Source of the DNA: Litomosoides sigmodontis
Lineage: Eukaryota > Nematoda > Chromadorea > Rhabditida > Onchocercidae
Direction: 5' to 3'
Length of the DNA: 64,000 bases
NCBI GenBank assembly: GCA_963070105.1
Contig: OY718808.1
Location: forward strand, 5,557,738-5,621,737
Shown here: positions 51,228 to 62,880 of the stretch, in pieces
Layout: every line of letters starts with the position of its first letter
How positions within the stretch are numbered: position 1 is the stretch's first letter
Program-made: the position numbers and the translations under genes
Notes under the pieces: model-generated
What the model was told of the DNA's origin: nothing
Seen by the model: the letters and a program-made list of their open reading frames with translations, nothing else
Databases searched by the model: none

Positions 51228-52966
51228 TTTTGTTTCTGCCAAATTTAGCTTCAAAATTTCCCAAAAATCATAATATCTTACCGCTATTACCTTGCTAAAC
51301 ATATACTTGAATAGGTCAAAAGTAAAAAATTGACCAAATGGAGCAGTTTATTTGAAAAGCGACCAATAAACTTAAATTAGATTTATTGGCGTTTTCATTT
51401 TTTGACTATAATCAATAAATCTAGAATCATTGCCCAGTGTTTTAGGATTGTCTTAACGACTTTCTTTATATTTTTTAAATTACATTTATTGCTTAGTTTT
51501 TACCAAAGCTTTTTGTTTTTCTACCAAAAACCGACTGCTAATATTTTCTTTTCAGCAAACACACAAAGATTTTGTGGTTAAAACTATTCAATTTAGTTGT
51601 AAAATTAGAAAGCTAAATTTTTAATCAAAAATAGCAACAAACTTTGTAAAAGAAACCGCCTAGGTGGTCCCTATTTCTAGTTTCCCGAGCTGCTCAATGA
51701 CATCACTTCTAGTGACGTTGCCATTTGTTGACTATCGCAAACAGAACGAAAGATCAGAAGCAGTGTTCTCTATATAGCGTGAAATATTTTGAAGCAAATT
51801 TGCATCGTCAGTTATTGTTTGTCTTCCACTCTCCAATTCAGTATTCAGCTTTCATGTGCTGAATGAATATGACGATGAATGCGCTGTATCGGATCGTACC
51901 ATATTCATGATGCATCATCTTCCTTTTCCATCTGTCGCTAATCATATCATAACATTTAGTAGTCATATATGTTCGCACAGTGATTCTTTGTTTTATATGC
52001 TTTATTGACCATAAACCATTTATCTAATTTTTTCCCGTTGATTTCCTTCGATGTCATGATTCCTTGAATTCTCTTTTTATTTTAAATTTTCATCCAGGTT
52101 TTCACATTTAAACTTCATTTTCCATATTGCTTTTGAGGCACAATAATTTCCAGCACCATCCGATCAAACTTCAACTGTTATTTTAAGAAATTTTATTAAT
52201 GCATGTATGTCGAATATTTCGAGCCATAAACATAGCTGTTTGATAAACTTTATAAAAATCCGTAAGATTAGCCTCCAGAAAAAGCATGCGTGGATGAAGT
52301 TTATACTTCGCCTAGAGATATTTCGAAATAAATCGAAAGCTGCGCTCGAGTAGGTGTTCCATCCTTATTTTTCGCGCTTCCTCCTTTATTCTTGAAAGTG
52401 GCAGTGAGCGCTATGTGGCCATCGTTAGGCCGCGTTAAATTCATGGTATGCTACGTGTGGCGATGTTCGGTTGGTCGTATTGTTCATTTGGAGTGATGGG
52501 TTTAGGGGCGAGGGAAATATATAACAACTAGGTTTTTTTTTCTCTCAAGGGGGATTATCAGGGAGTGGAGGAAGCGAGATAATTCTTCATTTTCAGTGGA
52601 ACCGACTTCCAAACGCTTATTTATTCAACCTGGCGAAAAAGCATCTGGTACTCTCATTTGATATGTAATCGCATTGGCTGTTCCCAACTTGTATTAAATA
52701 AAAGGTACTCAGTCATGGGTGATCTAGTGGACATGTGCTTATAGGATGCATCAAACTCCTATATTAACGAGATGTATTTCGGATAAATATTCGTAGCGTT
52801 TTTGAGTACTACAATACGTCTTTTCTGCATGCTCATTCTCCTGATCTTTATGTTTTTCCGTTTATAAAATCTACTGTGTCTCCAATGCGTCTTTTCAATT
52901 ATTTTCTGCAAATGAAAGTGTATTAGATTATTCGCTTTAAAGATCAAGAAAGCATAATTGTATAAG
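51228..52966. other. Interval between TSEN2 and module gene A
   Basis: No supported gene on either strand. It should contain the TSEN2 3' UTR and the 5' region of the next gene. Open frames are short and lack motifs. Confidence 0.45.
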
Positions 52967-54277
52967 ATGCCTTTGATTGATATGGCAGAGGCTGTGAGCC
53001 GTGGTGATATTATTGTCGATGAAGTAGATGCTCTAAATGCTGTGAATTCCGGAAAATTGAGTGAGATTGAAACTGCACGATTTAGTCCATTGGTTATTGA
53101 ACATTCTCGACGACAGAGCGGTGGAAACATTAGTACCACAGGTTATTTTTACCAAATCACTGAATCTCATGAAGTGGATTTTTACTATTTTTCAATGGCG
53201 ATATTGTTTAATTAATGTGTCACGTTCACACTTTTGTGGCTACCGAAGATAAGCGGAAATAGCTCGTTTACTGAAATGAAGAGATTGCAGTTATCAAACA
53301 TTGACTTTCTGTAAAACTTTCCAGAGCAACTTAAGAGCCGTATATAAAAGTTTGCAGGTAGTCAATTATGTGTTATCATATGTATTCAGTGATGTTTGAA
53401 ACATTTTTGAATTGCCTTTTTTAGATCCACCATTAAATCTAGATGGTATTGAATTAGGAGATGCACATGGAGCTGCCGGAAGCGATGATGAACATACATG
53501 GAATAATGTTTTAGTGGATGAAGTTGATTTCGTTCATGCCGTTGAACGGGGTCGTATCAACAGAAATGATTTACACATTATGGGGTGCCGAAGCAGCGGT
53601 TAGTTTTGAAAAGAGGTTGTTATTGTCGGAATTTTGATTAAGAACTTATAACTTTATTTGGTCATAATTTTTTTGATTATAGCAATTTCTACAGCGTGAT
53701 ATTGAATTATTTGCAATAATTGTACCAGATATCTTTCATACTCGTCAAACTTCTTTGAAAATCGAACTAGTTCAAACACTGGAAATCATTTTATTTTGAT
53801 ATTTAAGATGATACTTGGATTCCTCAGCGTGGAGTAGATGATAACGAAGAGTTTGGTGATATTTCACACGGCGAGAACGGTTGGAATAGAGTTTTGGTTG
53901 ATGAAGTTGACATTCTTCACGCTGTCGAACAGGGGAGCAGGATTGTTAATCGTAGCGAATGTCGTCTCAATTTTATGCATCGAGGTATGTTTATATGTTC
54001 CAAAAATTAAAGCAATTAAAGATAATGCTTTGTAATTTTAGACAGTATTTGAACCTTAAATGTAAAGAAATTGCAGTCTTCATAATGTTAACGTTATGCG
54101 AACAAGTTATATAGTTTGCCACTGTTGGGTTTTTGTTTTCTAGCAGAAAGTGGAACAGGACGACCTGAGAGGAACAGTGGTATCGTTGCTAGAGTGGAAT
54201 CAACAGTAAATGCACAATCACCGTTTGAAAATGGTAGGACAATTGGTACTGGTCATCCAAATAGAGGCAAGCAATAA
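52967..54277 (+). CDS. Unrecognised acidic protein with three VDEVD modules (gene A)
   Basis: I do not recognise this family. Exons 52967-53141, 53425-53598, 53808-53984 and 54144-54277 join with all introns in phase 1, giving 219 residues. Exons 1 to 3 each encode one copy of a module: GDIIVDEVDALNAVNSGKL (VDEVD at 17-21), WNNVLVDEVDFVHAVERGRI (89-93) and WNRVLVDEVDILHAVEQG (147-151). Copies 2 and 3 share the preceding Trp-Asn and an acidic leader of about 25 residues, so they are recent exon duplicates. The fourth exon is polar and lacks the module. There is no signal peptide, membrane span or cysteine pattern, so a cytosolic or nuclear protein is likely. The ATG follows TATAAG, a possible acceptor; an upstream exon is possible. 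Its paralogue lies 2 kb downstream on the other strand. Confidence 0.75.
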
Positions 54278-56210
54278 TTTCGTCAAGTGCCTTATTTTTC
54301 GTATAACTTTTTTTTTACAGTTAGGTTTGTTGTTCGCTTACTCTGTTGTTGTTTTAATTTTTTCGTGAATCTTAGCCATGTTTAAGAATTTTCATGGTGT
54401 TTTGACATATTCAAGTCCTGCTCATATTTTCTTGAAAAGTGTGCAAGCCCAATAGTTTTTATTTTAAATGTGATGTTATCATGTGATGAGGCTGACACTA
54501 TTTTTATCCAGTTCATAATTCAGCATATGTTTGTCTTATTGCTGCTTCTTAATTTCATCATGAAGTTTATAATATCTTTTAAGCAATCTTTTACATTACA
54601 TTTTATTCGTCTACCTGATCTTTTTGGAGTGTTCTATGAGCGTTGTAGGATAATATTTGGTTGCTGGAGAGTTCTGCTTCCATGTTATTTACAATTCAGA
54701 TGCGTGGTGTACCTTTTTAAATACCAAGCAGCTAACTGAATCAAGAATCAAGATGAAAAATAGCTTAGGTATAATAGTTGAGTAATAAGAATAACTGCAA
54801 ATGTTCTAATTTTCGATCGTGTCATCATGCGCCGTTTGTAGTTAATTACTAAATAAGCCGAAAATGCTAGACAGGTGTAGTGAAGAACTGAAACAGCACC
54901 CATTCTATCTCCATAATTGATTAGTACTTTAAACGTTTTTGGAAGTTGGAATGGCTCAGATTATCTTAATCATCTGTTTACTCATTATCTAATGTGGTAA
55001 TTGTTTTCATAACCATCAGGAAATGTCTTTCAGCTCAATTGCTGCGTTATTCAGGTTAACAGCCTGAATTTTTCAAAACTTTCATTACTTGCTATCTTTC
55101 AGTTCACTCGCTTTACAATTGTCATTGTCAATAAGTTTTTCTTAGGTCAAATATTTTAGCTGGAATCATGGCAAGGAAATATGTATTCTTTTTATTTGCT
55201 GAAATAGAATATTTATTTTAATATTTTTTAAAATCAAGCACAAATTTTTCTGGATTGGAAAACTTTTTGTAATAGTATTAATTTTGGGATTTCAATTTTT
55301 TGGCGTATGAATGGGAAAGTTCTTTACATCTTTTTATTGGAATCTCTCCTTGGAATTTATTTTACTGAAGGAAATAGATACACTGCTGTCCATCATCATT
55401 TTATGCGTCTTCATATTAGAAGTTTCACAATTTTACCTGATGTTCTGGTTGTGGTAGAATTCATTTATCTTGAGATTGTGGAGTATGTTTCGTTTTATTA
55501 AAAACCTATTTAATTTAATCTTGCATATGCAGAGGGCATAACTTACTAATTATCCGTTGTTCTCTAAGCCAATCAGTAAATTTTATCCCCATAAACTGGT
55601 TTATTATTGCTGTCTACGATCTTCTTTATTTTCATGTGCTGTCTCAGCATTTTTTAAGCATTTTATTTTTTGGAAGCATGTATAATTAATTATAGATGAA
55701 AAAGGTTAAGTAACCGAGGGCGACTACACTCCATTAGAATCAGTGTTCTCACCGTCTCCAGGTTCTTAATTTATATATCATCTGTCTTTGTGGAAATTTC
55801 TTTTTCGAAATAAAATTGGATTTGAATAGTTATAACACATATTCAAATAACTAATTTTGCCGTTTCCTAAGTTAGTGGCAGAGGCTTGAAAATAGATCGT
55901 GCACTTCTCACTATTTAATTAAGAAATTGCGCAGTGCATGTCGAGTCTCTTACAACATTGGCAACATTATCCTTTGAGGCCATTAGCGCGAAGTATGCTT
56001 GAATTGATTTAATTCAGCATTTCCAAGTCTTTATTGGCAGATATTACAATTCGTGTTTGTCTCATTAAATGTGAATATCAACAGATGATAACTCGTCGGA
56101 CATTTTTCCATCATCAGACACTACATTGTCGTGGAAACTTATTTTTGATTCTTCGAGATCGCCTGATGAGTCTTCGAAGGTTTCTGTAACCGCTTGTTTT
56201 CGAATTTTTC
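54278..56210. other. Interval between the two convergent module genes
   Basis: About 1.9 kb, very AT-rich, with no further copy of the module on either strand and no recognised exon. It must hold the 3' ends of both genes. Confidence 0.45.
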
Positions 56211-57074
56211 CTAAACATTTAAGGTGAATTGATCGCGAACTGTGTTTTGCCATCCTACCGTTTTATTATATTTCAATCAGCTGCTACCCATATAAATCTT
56301 AGAATTTGCGAAATGAGTTACCAATTTGTTCAATTAAAAAAGGTAGAATTGAAAGTCAGTGGCAAACTTTTGCAGCGGTCCTTAGTTACCCTTATTGATA
56401 GATGCTATGTGGCAGTCATCTTTGCTAATTCGTCCAGTCTTAAGTGCTTCAATGAAGTCCATCTCGTCCACTAATATTTCATCCCATTTGGTAGATTTAG
56501 GTGATGCCTCTTGTGCCGATTCCACACATTCTCCGTTTGATTGCGCAGATTCTGAAAAGTCTGCATTACATTCAGAGATTTTCTAAATTTCTTCAAATAC
56601 ATCGAGATGTGATTTGCGAGGTACAGAAATTAGTAAAATTATAATTTCAAAGATTGTCAGAATGGTAGCTGCGATCCAATTAATTTCAACTGAAATAGTT
56701 CTATTTATGAAAGTATCACAGCTTGAGGAAGATCATGGATGATGAATCAATGAATTTGGCTTGTCACGTTAATGATACTTGCTAAATAGCTCACGTAACG
56801 GGTGAAATTCCGTGTCGTAGGTCTACCTGAGGCCAGTGTAACGATGCAAGAGATTGATCTCAAGCTGAAGGGAGTCCTAAAATCAGGTGTAACTCAGCAA
56901 GCAGTTAGAAAAATATGAAGTCGTACTTCCGTGCAGCTTGGAGTACTCCTCCATAATAGTACTAAATCTAGCACCATCACTTGCACTAAGTCTTCCTTTC
57001 TGGACTGCCTCAATCACATCAATTTCGTCAACCAAAATGTCACCTCGAACTACCGCTTCTGCCAAATCTGCCAT
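56211..57074 (-). CDS. Unrecognised protein with two VDE[I/M]D modules (gene B, paralogue of A)
   Basis: Minus-strand exons 57074-56927, 56551-56390 and 56254-56211 join in phase 1 throughout and give 117 residues. The first begins MADLAEAVVRGDILVDEID (VDEID at 15-19) and continues EAVQKGRLSASDGARF, which aligns without gaps to the start of gene A (MAEAVSRGDIIVDEVD, then TARFSPLV). The second exon has an acidic, Ser/Gln-rich leader and KWDEILVDEMDFIEALKTGR (VDEMD at 77-81), matching the Trp-containing modules of gene A. The third exon is a short tail ending in TLNV. A longer frame through the same region (56253-56065) is in another phase and I prefer the splice-consistent tail. Function unknown. 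It starts 827 bases from the divergent SPATA7-like gene. Confidence 0.7.
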
Positions 57075-57900
57075 TGGCCTTTATGCTGCTCCTTTAATCA
57101 AAGTGTACGAGAAAAGAATTGAGTTAATTAATAGCACTCTCGTGGGAATTCACGAGAATGTCTGCTAATTGTAACAAGTTTGAAATGCGAGGTAAATGTG
57201 AAATGAGAAAAAATGTTTTTCTTTCTTCTTTTATAATAAAATTTTGCAGCCATACATAAAGGATTTCAAACAATTTGCATATTAAATGATGCGAAATTCA
57301 TGAAAGCCACTAATGCAATGATTGAAGGTTAAATTGTGCCATTCAAAAAGTCCTACTGATCGATCAACGAATTCAATTTGAATTTAACTTGCGATCCACA
57401 TTACTCTTAATGGAAGTAATACTTCGTTCTCCAATTTTTGATTTGACTCATTAAAATCACATGAATTAGTTTGGTGGTATTCATTTTTTATAATTGTAAT
57501 AATTTTTCTATTTAAGACGCCACTTCAAAAACGGCATAAATAGATTCTTCCATCTTTCAATTATTTCTACAGGAAATTATCGATTTAGATGATCTGTGCG
57601 GTTCTTGAATACGATCGGTTGGCAAGCTCAACTTCTGAATCATTTCCTGATACAGCATTAATTGCTTCTTCCTCTCTCTCTCCCCTCCCCTTTTTTCTCT
57701 CTCCCTCCCTCTCTTTCATTTTGTCGTATCCAAGGCGACGGAATAATCTGCAAAATGCTGCGCGATCCGTTCCTCACAATATTTTCAAAGCATCACTTTG
57801 CATTTGTTTCGCTTTCTGTCTTTCTGACGGTTGCGACATTCACGACGCTGCGATACATAAGATTGCAATTCCTTGAAAGTTGTTTGTTCAGAGGATACAT
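57075..57900. promoter_or_regulatory. Divergent 5' interval between gene B and the SPATA7-like gene
   Basis: The two recognised start codons face away from each other across this interval, which should carry both promoters. A pyrimidine-rich CT patch lies at about 57668-57716. A frame of about 49 codons from 57754 to 57903 encodes a hydrophobic peptide (FAFVSLSVFLTVATF) but has no partner exon and ends at the ATG of the next gene, so it may be a leader ORF or chance. Confidence 0.35.
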
Positions 57901-59681
57901 ATGAATTACGGACAGGACAATAGCAATCGACGTCCTCGGATAGACTCTTCCACACCGAAGTCATTCTACTGCAGCCCTAAAAGTAAACTGTCAAAGTGAT
58001 AAATCTTCTTCATCCCTCTGCTGTTTCCCAAATCGCCTTAAAACATCTACATTTCAGGCTGTCATTACATACCATTCGCCAAAAGGAGAGCTCAATCATC
58101 GGACTTTAAAAGGCAAACTGTCAATATGGTGATTTTCTCCTGATTATACTCCTAGAAATCTAATGCTTCCATTATTTTTTTAAGATCAAAGTAAAAATTT
58201 GGTATAAGAAATCCGAAATCCTGAGTGGGCCTAATGCAAATTGATCAGTCAATTCTAAATACTCGTTTGCAACTTTTCAATGAAGATGCAAATTTTAAAA
58301 ACTGGAGAAGTTTAAGGAAGATTTTTAAATTGTATGGTGAAACAACTTAATCCCAGCTGAATAAGTGAAGCTCAGAGTTGTCAAAACCGACGATGTAGCA
58401 AGGCTTCGGAGCAGAGCAGTCCTTGTTCATTTGCGAGGTACGACACGGATTTATTCATGTCTTCACCAAGTCTCAGGGCAACATTTGCAAACATCAATCA
58501 GTCTGGTCGATCGGTGCTTACTCAATCGACGAATGATCAGCTACAGCTAAGGGATGAATGGCTATGCGAGGTTTACTTGCTGAAGTTTTATTATTTCAGA
58601 TCTTCGGTCTTTTTTTCATAGCCTTCACTATCTTTTCTCGTTTTGAAAATTTTAATGAAATATGCCCGTGGTATGCCTTAAGAGAAATGAGCTCACTGAG
58701 TATGATTGTCATTATTGCAGCTCTTACGATGCCTTAATTTCATTTTTACTTGAAAAAAGTTTTGTCAGTAATTTAGACGCAAACAATTGATGACTTGGTT
58801 TGCTATACAAAAACATGTTGGCGGAATTTAACTTTAGATTGGAAGAAAACTTGCAGAAAGTCATATCAACTACGTCAAAAATTTCACCTGAGGAAGTGAG
58901 TAGCAATTGCGGCAGTAATGTTGAAGAAGCAGTGGACGATGAATTGGATCAGTTCAAGAATGACATCCTTGATGATATCATTCAACGTGGCATTTACACA
59001 GATAGGTATGGTCACCCATGGTCATTTGGTCAAGAAAACATCGATAATGCTATAATTACTTCAATCATAAAGCAGCAAATGACCTTATTGCATTGACTTT
59101 TTCAGTGTTATCCAGCAGTGTGTTTCAAGAAACGTGAGAGAAAATTCCACTCTTACAACGGTATGGTATGTTTGGCGTTGCTAAAACTTTAAAACTGATA
59201 TAATTTTATTTCAAAAGTTCGGTGATTGATAACATTTTCAAAGGAATAAAGAGGAATATCAATAGCATTGCTACGTGTAAATTTGAATGAATTAATTATC
59301 TGATAATTTAAAATTTTCCAGGCAAATTTGCAGCGAGCAGTCAGTGAATTACTCAACGATATTGGTGTATTCAATATTGAAATGAATAGGATGATTCAGA
59401 CAGCAAATTCAGAGGTTTAGATGGTTTATACACATACATATCCGAATAGCAAAAATCTTTTATAGAACAACGTCTGACAAATTTCGATGTAGATTTCGGA
59501 AGAATGCTCCCACTTCGACAGTGAACAGTTTGAGAGTGGTGAAGGCGAATCTTTACCAGTGGCTGCTTCTGTAGCAAGTGGCTTGGATAAATTAGCGAAG
59601 GAATGCAAGTACAGATCATCATCGATCAGCACCAGTGATTCACCGGCAACATCGAGTAATTCTTCTGATGTGTCCAATTAA
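57901..59681 (+). CDS. SPATA7-like protein (ciliary transition-zone family), middle exons uncertain
   Basis: Vertebrate SPATA7 is a connecting-cilium/transition-zone protein that works with RPGRIP1. Exons at 57901-57982 and 58058-58128 encode TPKSFYCSPKSCHYIPFAKR, which resembles the SPATA7 segment with KSFLSQYRYYTPAKRKKDF. A coding segment at about 58371-58437 and one at 58477-58570 (NQSGRSVLTQSTNDQLQL) probably belong, but their phases do not all close. The C-terminal part is solid: 58815-59005, 59106-59160, 59322-59414 and 59493-59681, phases closing. It reads FKNDILDDIIQRGIYTD, SVIQQCVSRNV and LQRAVSELLNDIG, matching the SPATA7 conserved helical region (DEILKLGLFSNR, then a repeated L/H pattern ending KVDLG). 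The end is Ser-rich and AATAAA follows at 59686. The comparison rests on my memory of human SPATA7. The protein is much shorter than the vertebrate one. Confidence 0.65.
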
Positions 59682-59685
59682 ATGC

Positions 59686-59691
59686 AATAAA
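59686..59691 (+). promoter_or_regulatory. Probable poly(A) signal of the SPATA7-like gene
   Basis: A perfect AATAAA lies five bases after the TAA stop; so close a signal would give a very short 3' UTR. Confidence 0.4.
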
Positions 59692-60526
59692 AAATGTGTT
59701 CCTTTGACAAAGAATTCAATACAGTGATTGTACTGTGAACTATCGATTATCGATTATCAATTTTGAGTTCAGCATTACCTCACTGTTATCTCAGCTCACT
59801 TTTTACTCCCATAAAGTGCTTATGTTAAATTTTTTGTGAATCGAAAAATACATTTGTCTTATGTTTAAGGCGAAAATGCATTCAGTGATTTTCTGAAATT
59901 GGAATTTGAAGAAAGAACAGCGGCTGAAGTGTTGGATAGGACCATAAGCTGTGCTTTGTCACTGAATGATAAGAAATGAATAAGATTAAGGTGAAAATGA
60001 ATAAGATTGGTGTGCTGTTCAGAGATGCCTGAGCAAAAAATTAGCAGTGGAGTATTTTTCAAAGAGGCTGAAAAGAAAGGATGAGAAGAGGATGGAGAAG
60101 AGGGACGCAGAAAGCGAATATCTTCCAGCCAAGTCTTAGAATAAAAAAATTTGCTTTTTGATTGTTACATTATGATATCAGTGATAATTTTAATGTTTAT
60201 TATCGAGGGGCAGTCGTCATTATCACTTTAAGCTGCATACCTAATTTTAATAGATCATCAACAGATGTATAATGGAATTATTGATAGAATCTATTACTCG
60301 AATCAATAATAGACAGATAAAGTGGAATCTGCATGGCATGGGCGAGTAATACATGAATTCTGATAACGAACTTGAATTGGAAAGTGCCTCTAATGAGCCT
60401 CATAAGTGCTTTGAAGGAACAATTCTTCCATTGAATCGATACAGCAAGATTAGTCATTTGTTTTGCTTCACTCTTTCATCCCTTCCTTCCCTTTGGTTAC
60501 TTCCTCCGCTTCTTCTTCCAAAAGTG
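59692..60526. other. Interval between SPATA7-like and LAMP-like genes
   Basis: No exon recognised on either strand. A frame from 60353 runs into the LAMP-like start exon but its first part has no signal peptide logic and is treated as leader. Confidence 0.4.
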
Positions 60527-62084
60527 ATGCCAAGCATAGCTTCATCATTAACTCTCACCATTTTCATAGGTTTGCTATTTAGATATTTGAATTGTTCGTT
60601 GCAATTTATGATTACATTGTTAAATTAAATGAACGAAATTTCTAACCCAGTCATTTTCTGTTCATATGAGAAGATACGACTCAAAATGTAACGTACCAGT
60701 TATTACAGACAATGTGATAAACGTTACCTGTGATTGAGTAGCGCAGTTAAAAATAAATTTCAATCTTCTCAGCTTAGTAACTTTGTTCATGCTTTCATGC
60801 TATCCCTGGATTAATTGCAAATCAATTATGCCTTCAGGCGTTGTCACCATCGCTTGTTGTGATTATATCCCTTTGAAAAATACTGAAAGTGGTGAATTTG
60901 GTCTCAAAAATCAGTATGGCATGCCATGTCTACTTTTAAAATTCTCGGCACAATTATACAACTTCAATTTAAATGGTACACATATTGTAACTGAGGTAGG
61001 TGATGAGTGCTTACTATGCAAATAATGTAAGAAATTAAACATTAAACAAAATAAACATTATGGTTAAAACGCGAAAATTGAAAAGACAGACAAATGAATT
61101 TTGTCTCTTCTTGCTCTCTCTTTGAGAAGTTGCCAGACTACCAGATTGCCAAACTTAAAATCGTTATGTTTATTTTGCTCAGGTGCCCGAATTAACATCA
61201 CCAAAAGTGAAGTTAAGTGGATATTGCGCAGGAAGTGACGCAAACAACAGTAAAGCGGAATTTAAGGCAAGCTGGAAAAACCGTGGGCGTAGGAGGCAAC
61301 TTACCATGTCCTTTGGAACGGTAAAACTTTTTCGGAAAAACGGTGCAGATTGAAACAAATTTTGATTGTTAATGCATCATTAAAATGCGATTGAATACAA
61401 CTGTCTTGCCACTTCTTTCAACTAGTCCAATGAAACGTTTATTTAAAAAACCGTTTAAGGCTTACGTGGAAGATCCAGTAAATCATCTAAAAGTACTTCA
61501 ATGGCAATTAAAAACGGTTTCCTACTCGGAATCTTATTCTAGTAAGTTTGTAAAAAGTTTTTTTTTTGTTCACCTTTTCTTGCCACTGTGGATCGTTGAA
61601 TTTCTCAAAAGGAATTGCACAAAATCTTCGATTGCTGAAATGTACCAGAAAATTTTCAAGAGCATTCGATCGAATTTTTGTCGAAGGAAGTGATGATGAG
61701 TGCTCCGCTGAAGCAGAAATTTATATGTCACGACAGACTTAATTTAACACTAACAAATAGGCATTTCAAGGACTATGTTCTCGAGCTAAATCCAGAAATC
61801 AATGCGGAACCATATCATATCACTGGCAAACATCCAAATTGTACGTCATATTTTAACATTTGTTAAACAGAAAGTAAGTTTCGAAGTTAACCAGAAAACT
61901 TTTCATTGCAGTATTCATTTGCGGCAGTACGCGACGACGGACGCTAGCGAAAAGTTTCGAAAACCGGATGACAGTTTTTTCCGGAATAGTTCTGTGCATA
62001 ACAGCTCTATCGCTAATAGTTGGATACACTTTTCGGAGACAATCACATCCCATTAGAAAGAAGCTTTATGAATCATTCGCTTAG
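60527..62084 (+). CDS. LAMP-family type I membrane glycoprotein (UNC-46/BAD-LAMP-like)
   Basis: LAMP-fold proteins line lysosomes; the nematode member UNC-46 sorts the vesicular GABA transporter. Exons 60527-60569, 60838-60995, 61183-61320, about 61460-61541, 61649-61840 and 61912-62084 give about 261 residues. MPSIASSLTLTIFIGVVTIA is a signal peptide split by intron 1. The lumenal part has YGMPCLLLKFSAQLYNF, LSGYCAGSDANNS, KFICHDRLNLTLTN and LFICGS, four cysteines with the spacing of one LAMP domain, and N-glycosylation sequons (NGT, NNS, NLT). A single span, MTVFSGIVLCITALSLIVGY, precedes a short basic tail ending ESFA. It lacks the typical lysosomal GYxx-phi end, which favours UNC-46 over LMP-1. 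The left border of exon 4 is ambiguous: a LAMP-like stretch RLNTTVLPLL lies just upstream in frame but has no AG acceptor before it. Confidence 0.78.
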
Positions 62085-62880
62085 CTCTTTTTTTTCTCTC
62101 TCATACTTCACCTGTAGACCACAAAGCTTACATGGATCGATTCACTGTGAAAGGATGAGGATTTTACTTAACGGATGATTTTATGATCACCACTTTTACG
62201 GAGAATGATACTTTTGCTAACAGGTTATCATATTAATGCTTATTAATCTGATTTGTAGCTTTTCTTTGCAAAGATTACGGAAGTTTTATTACATTTACCA
62301 CTCCTCGTTCGTCTGAAGCTTCACTTATCGCATTTGTTCACATATCTTATTATTCAACAAACAAAACACTAAGGGCCATTATAGAAGTATTAGAAATTTC
62401 ATGAAAGTGAAACCCAATTATATAACTTGAACTTGAAGATAATTTTGGAACAAAAAAGAGAAAGAAGTTGATGGAACCAGCAATTCAACACCAATACAGA
62501 AAAATGCAATTTCAGCCTGTTAAGTGCGTGGATTTTCAATTGCAAAACTTTCATTTCGATTTACTTCTTCGCCTTTTACCTTCTTCTCTTGCGTTACCTA
62601 TAGCATTACTTATGTTTTATTTTGAACAAAACAAACAAAGTTGCAATAAAAAAGCTACTAAAAGTAATCGCCATTTATTCGACCTTTGAAATAAGTGTCA
62701 ATTATGAAGGTGAAACGATATTTTCCACAATCGAACTAAATTATTTTGCATAACATTCTTGAAAATTTTCAAACTTAAATATATTGCCAGTAACCGGAAA
62801 AGTTTGGATCTGGATTTTTTTAATTCAGTAGTGGGACAAAAAAATTTAAATCATGGTGCGAGAAATCCGGAAAATGGTAC
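62085..62880. other. Interval between LAMP-like and Ig-protein genes
   Basis: The two flanking genes converge here. A plus frame at 62468-62689 has a hydrophobic stretch but no phase-compatible link to the LAMP gene. Further exons of the Ig protein are not visible on the minus strand in this interval, although the open donor at 62881 requires one downstream, possibly short. Confidence 0.4.

Noticed and set aside
56065..56253. A 62-codon minus frame with an acidic end, considered as the last exon of gene B
   Set aside because: The acceptor at 56254 joins in a different frame, and the in-phase reading stops at 56211. Kept as an alternative only.
62468..62689. Plus frame with a hydrophobic stretch, considered as the LAMP membrane exon
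   Set aside because: Its phase does not fit the preceding donor, and the exon at 61912-62084 gives a better span with correct phase and a LAMP-type cysteine.
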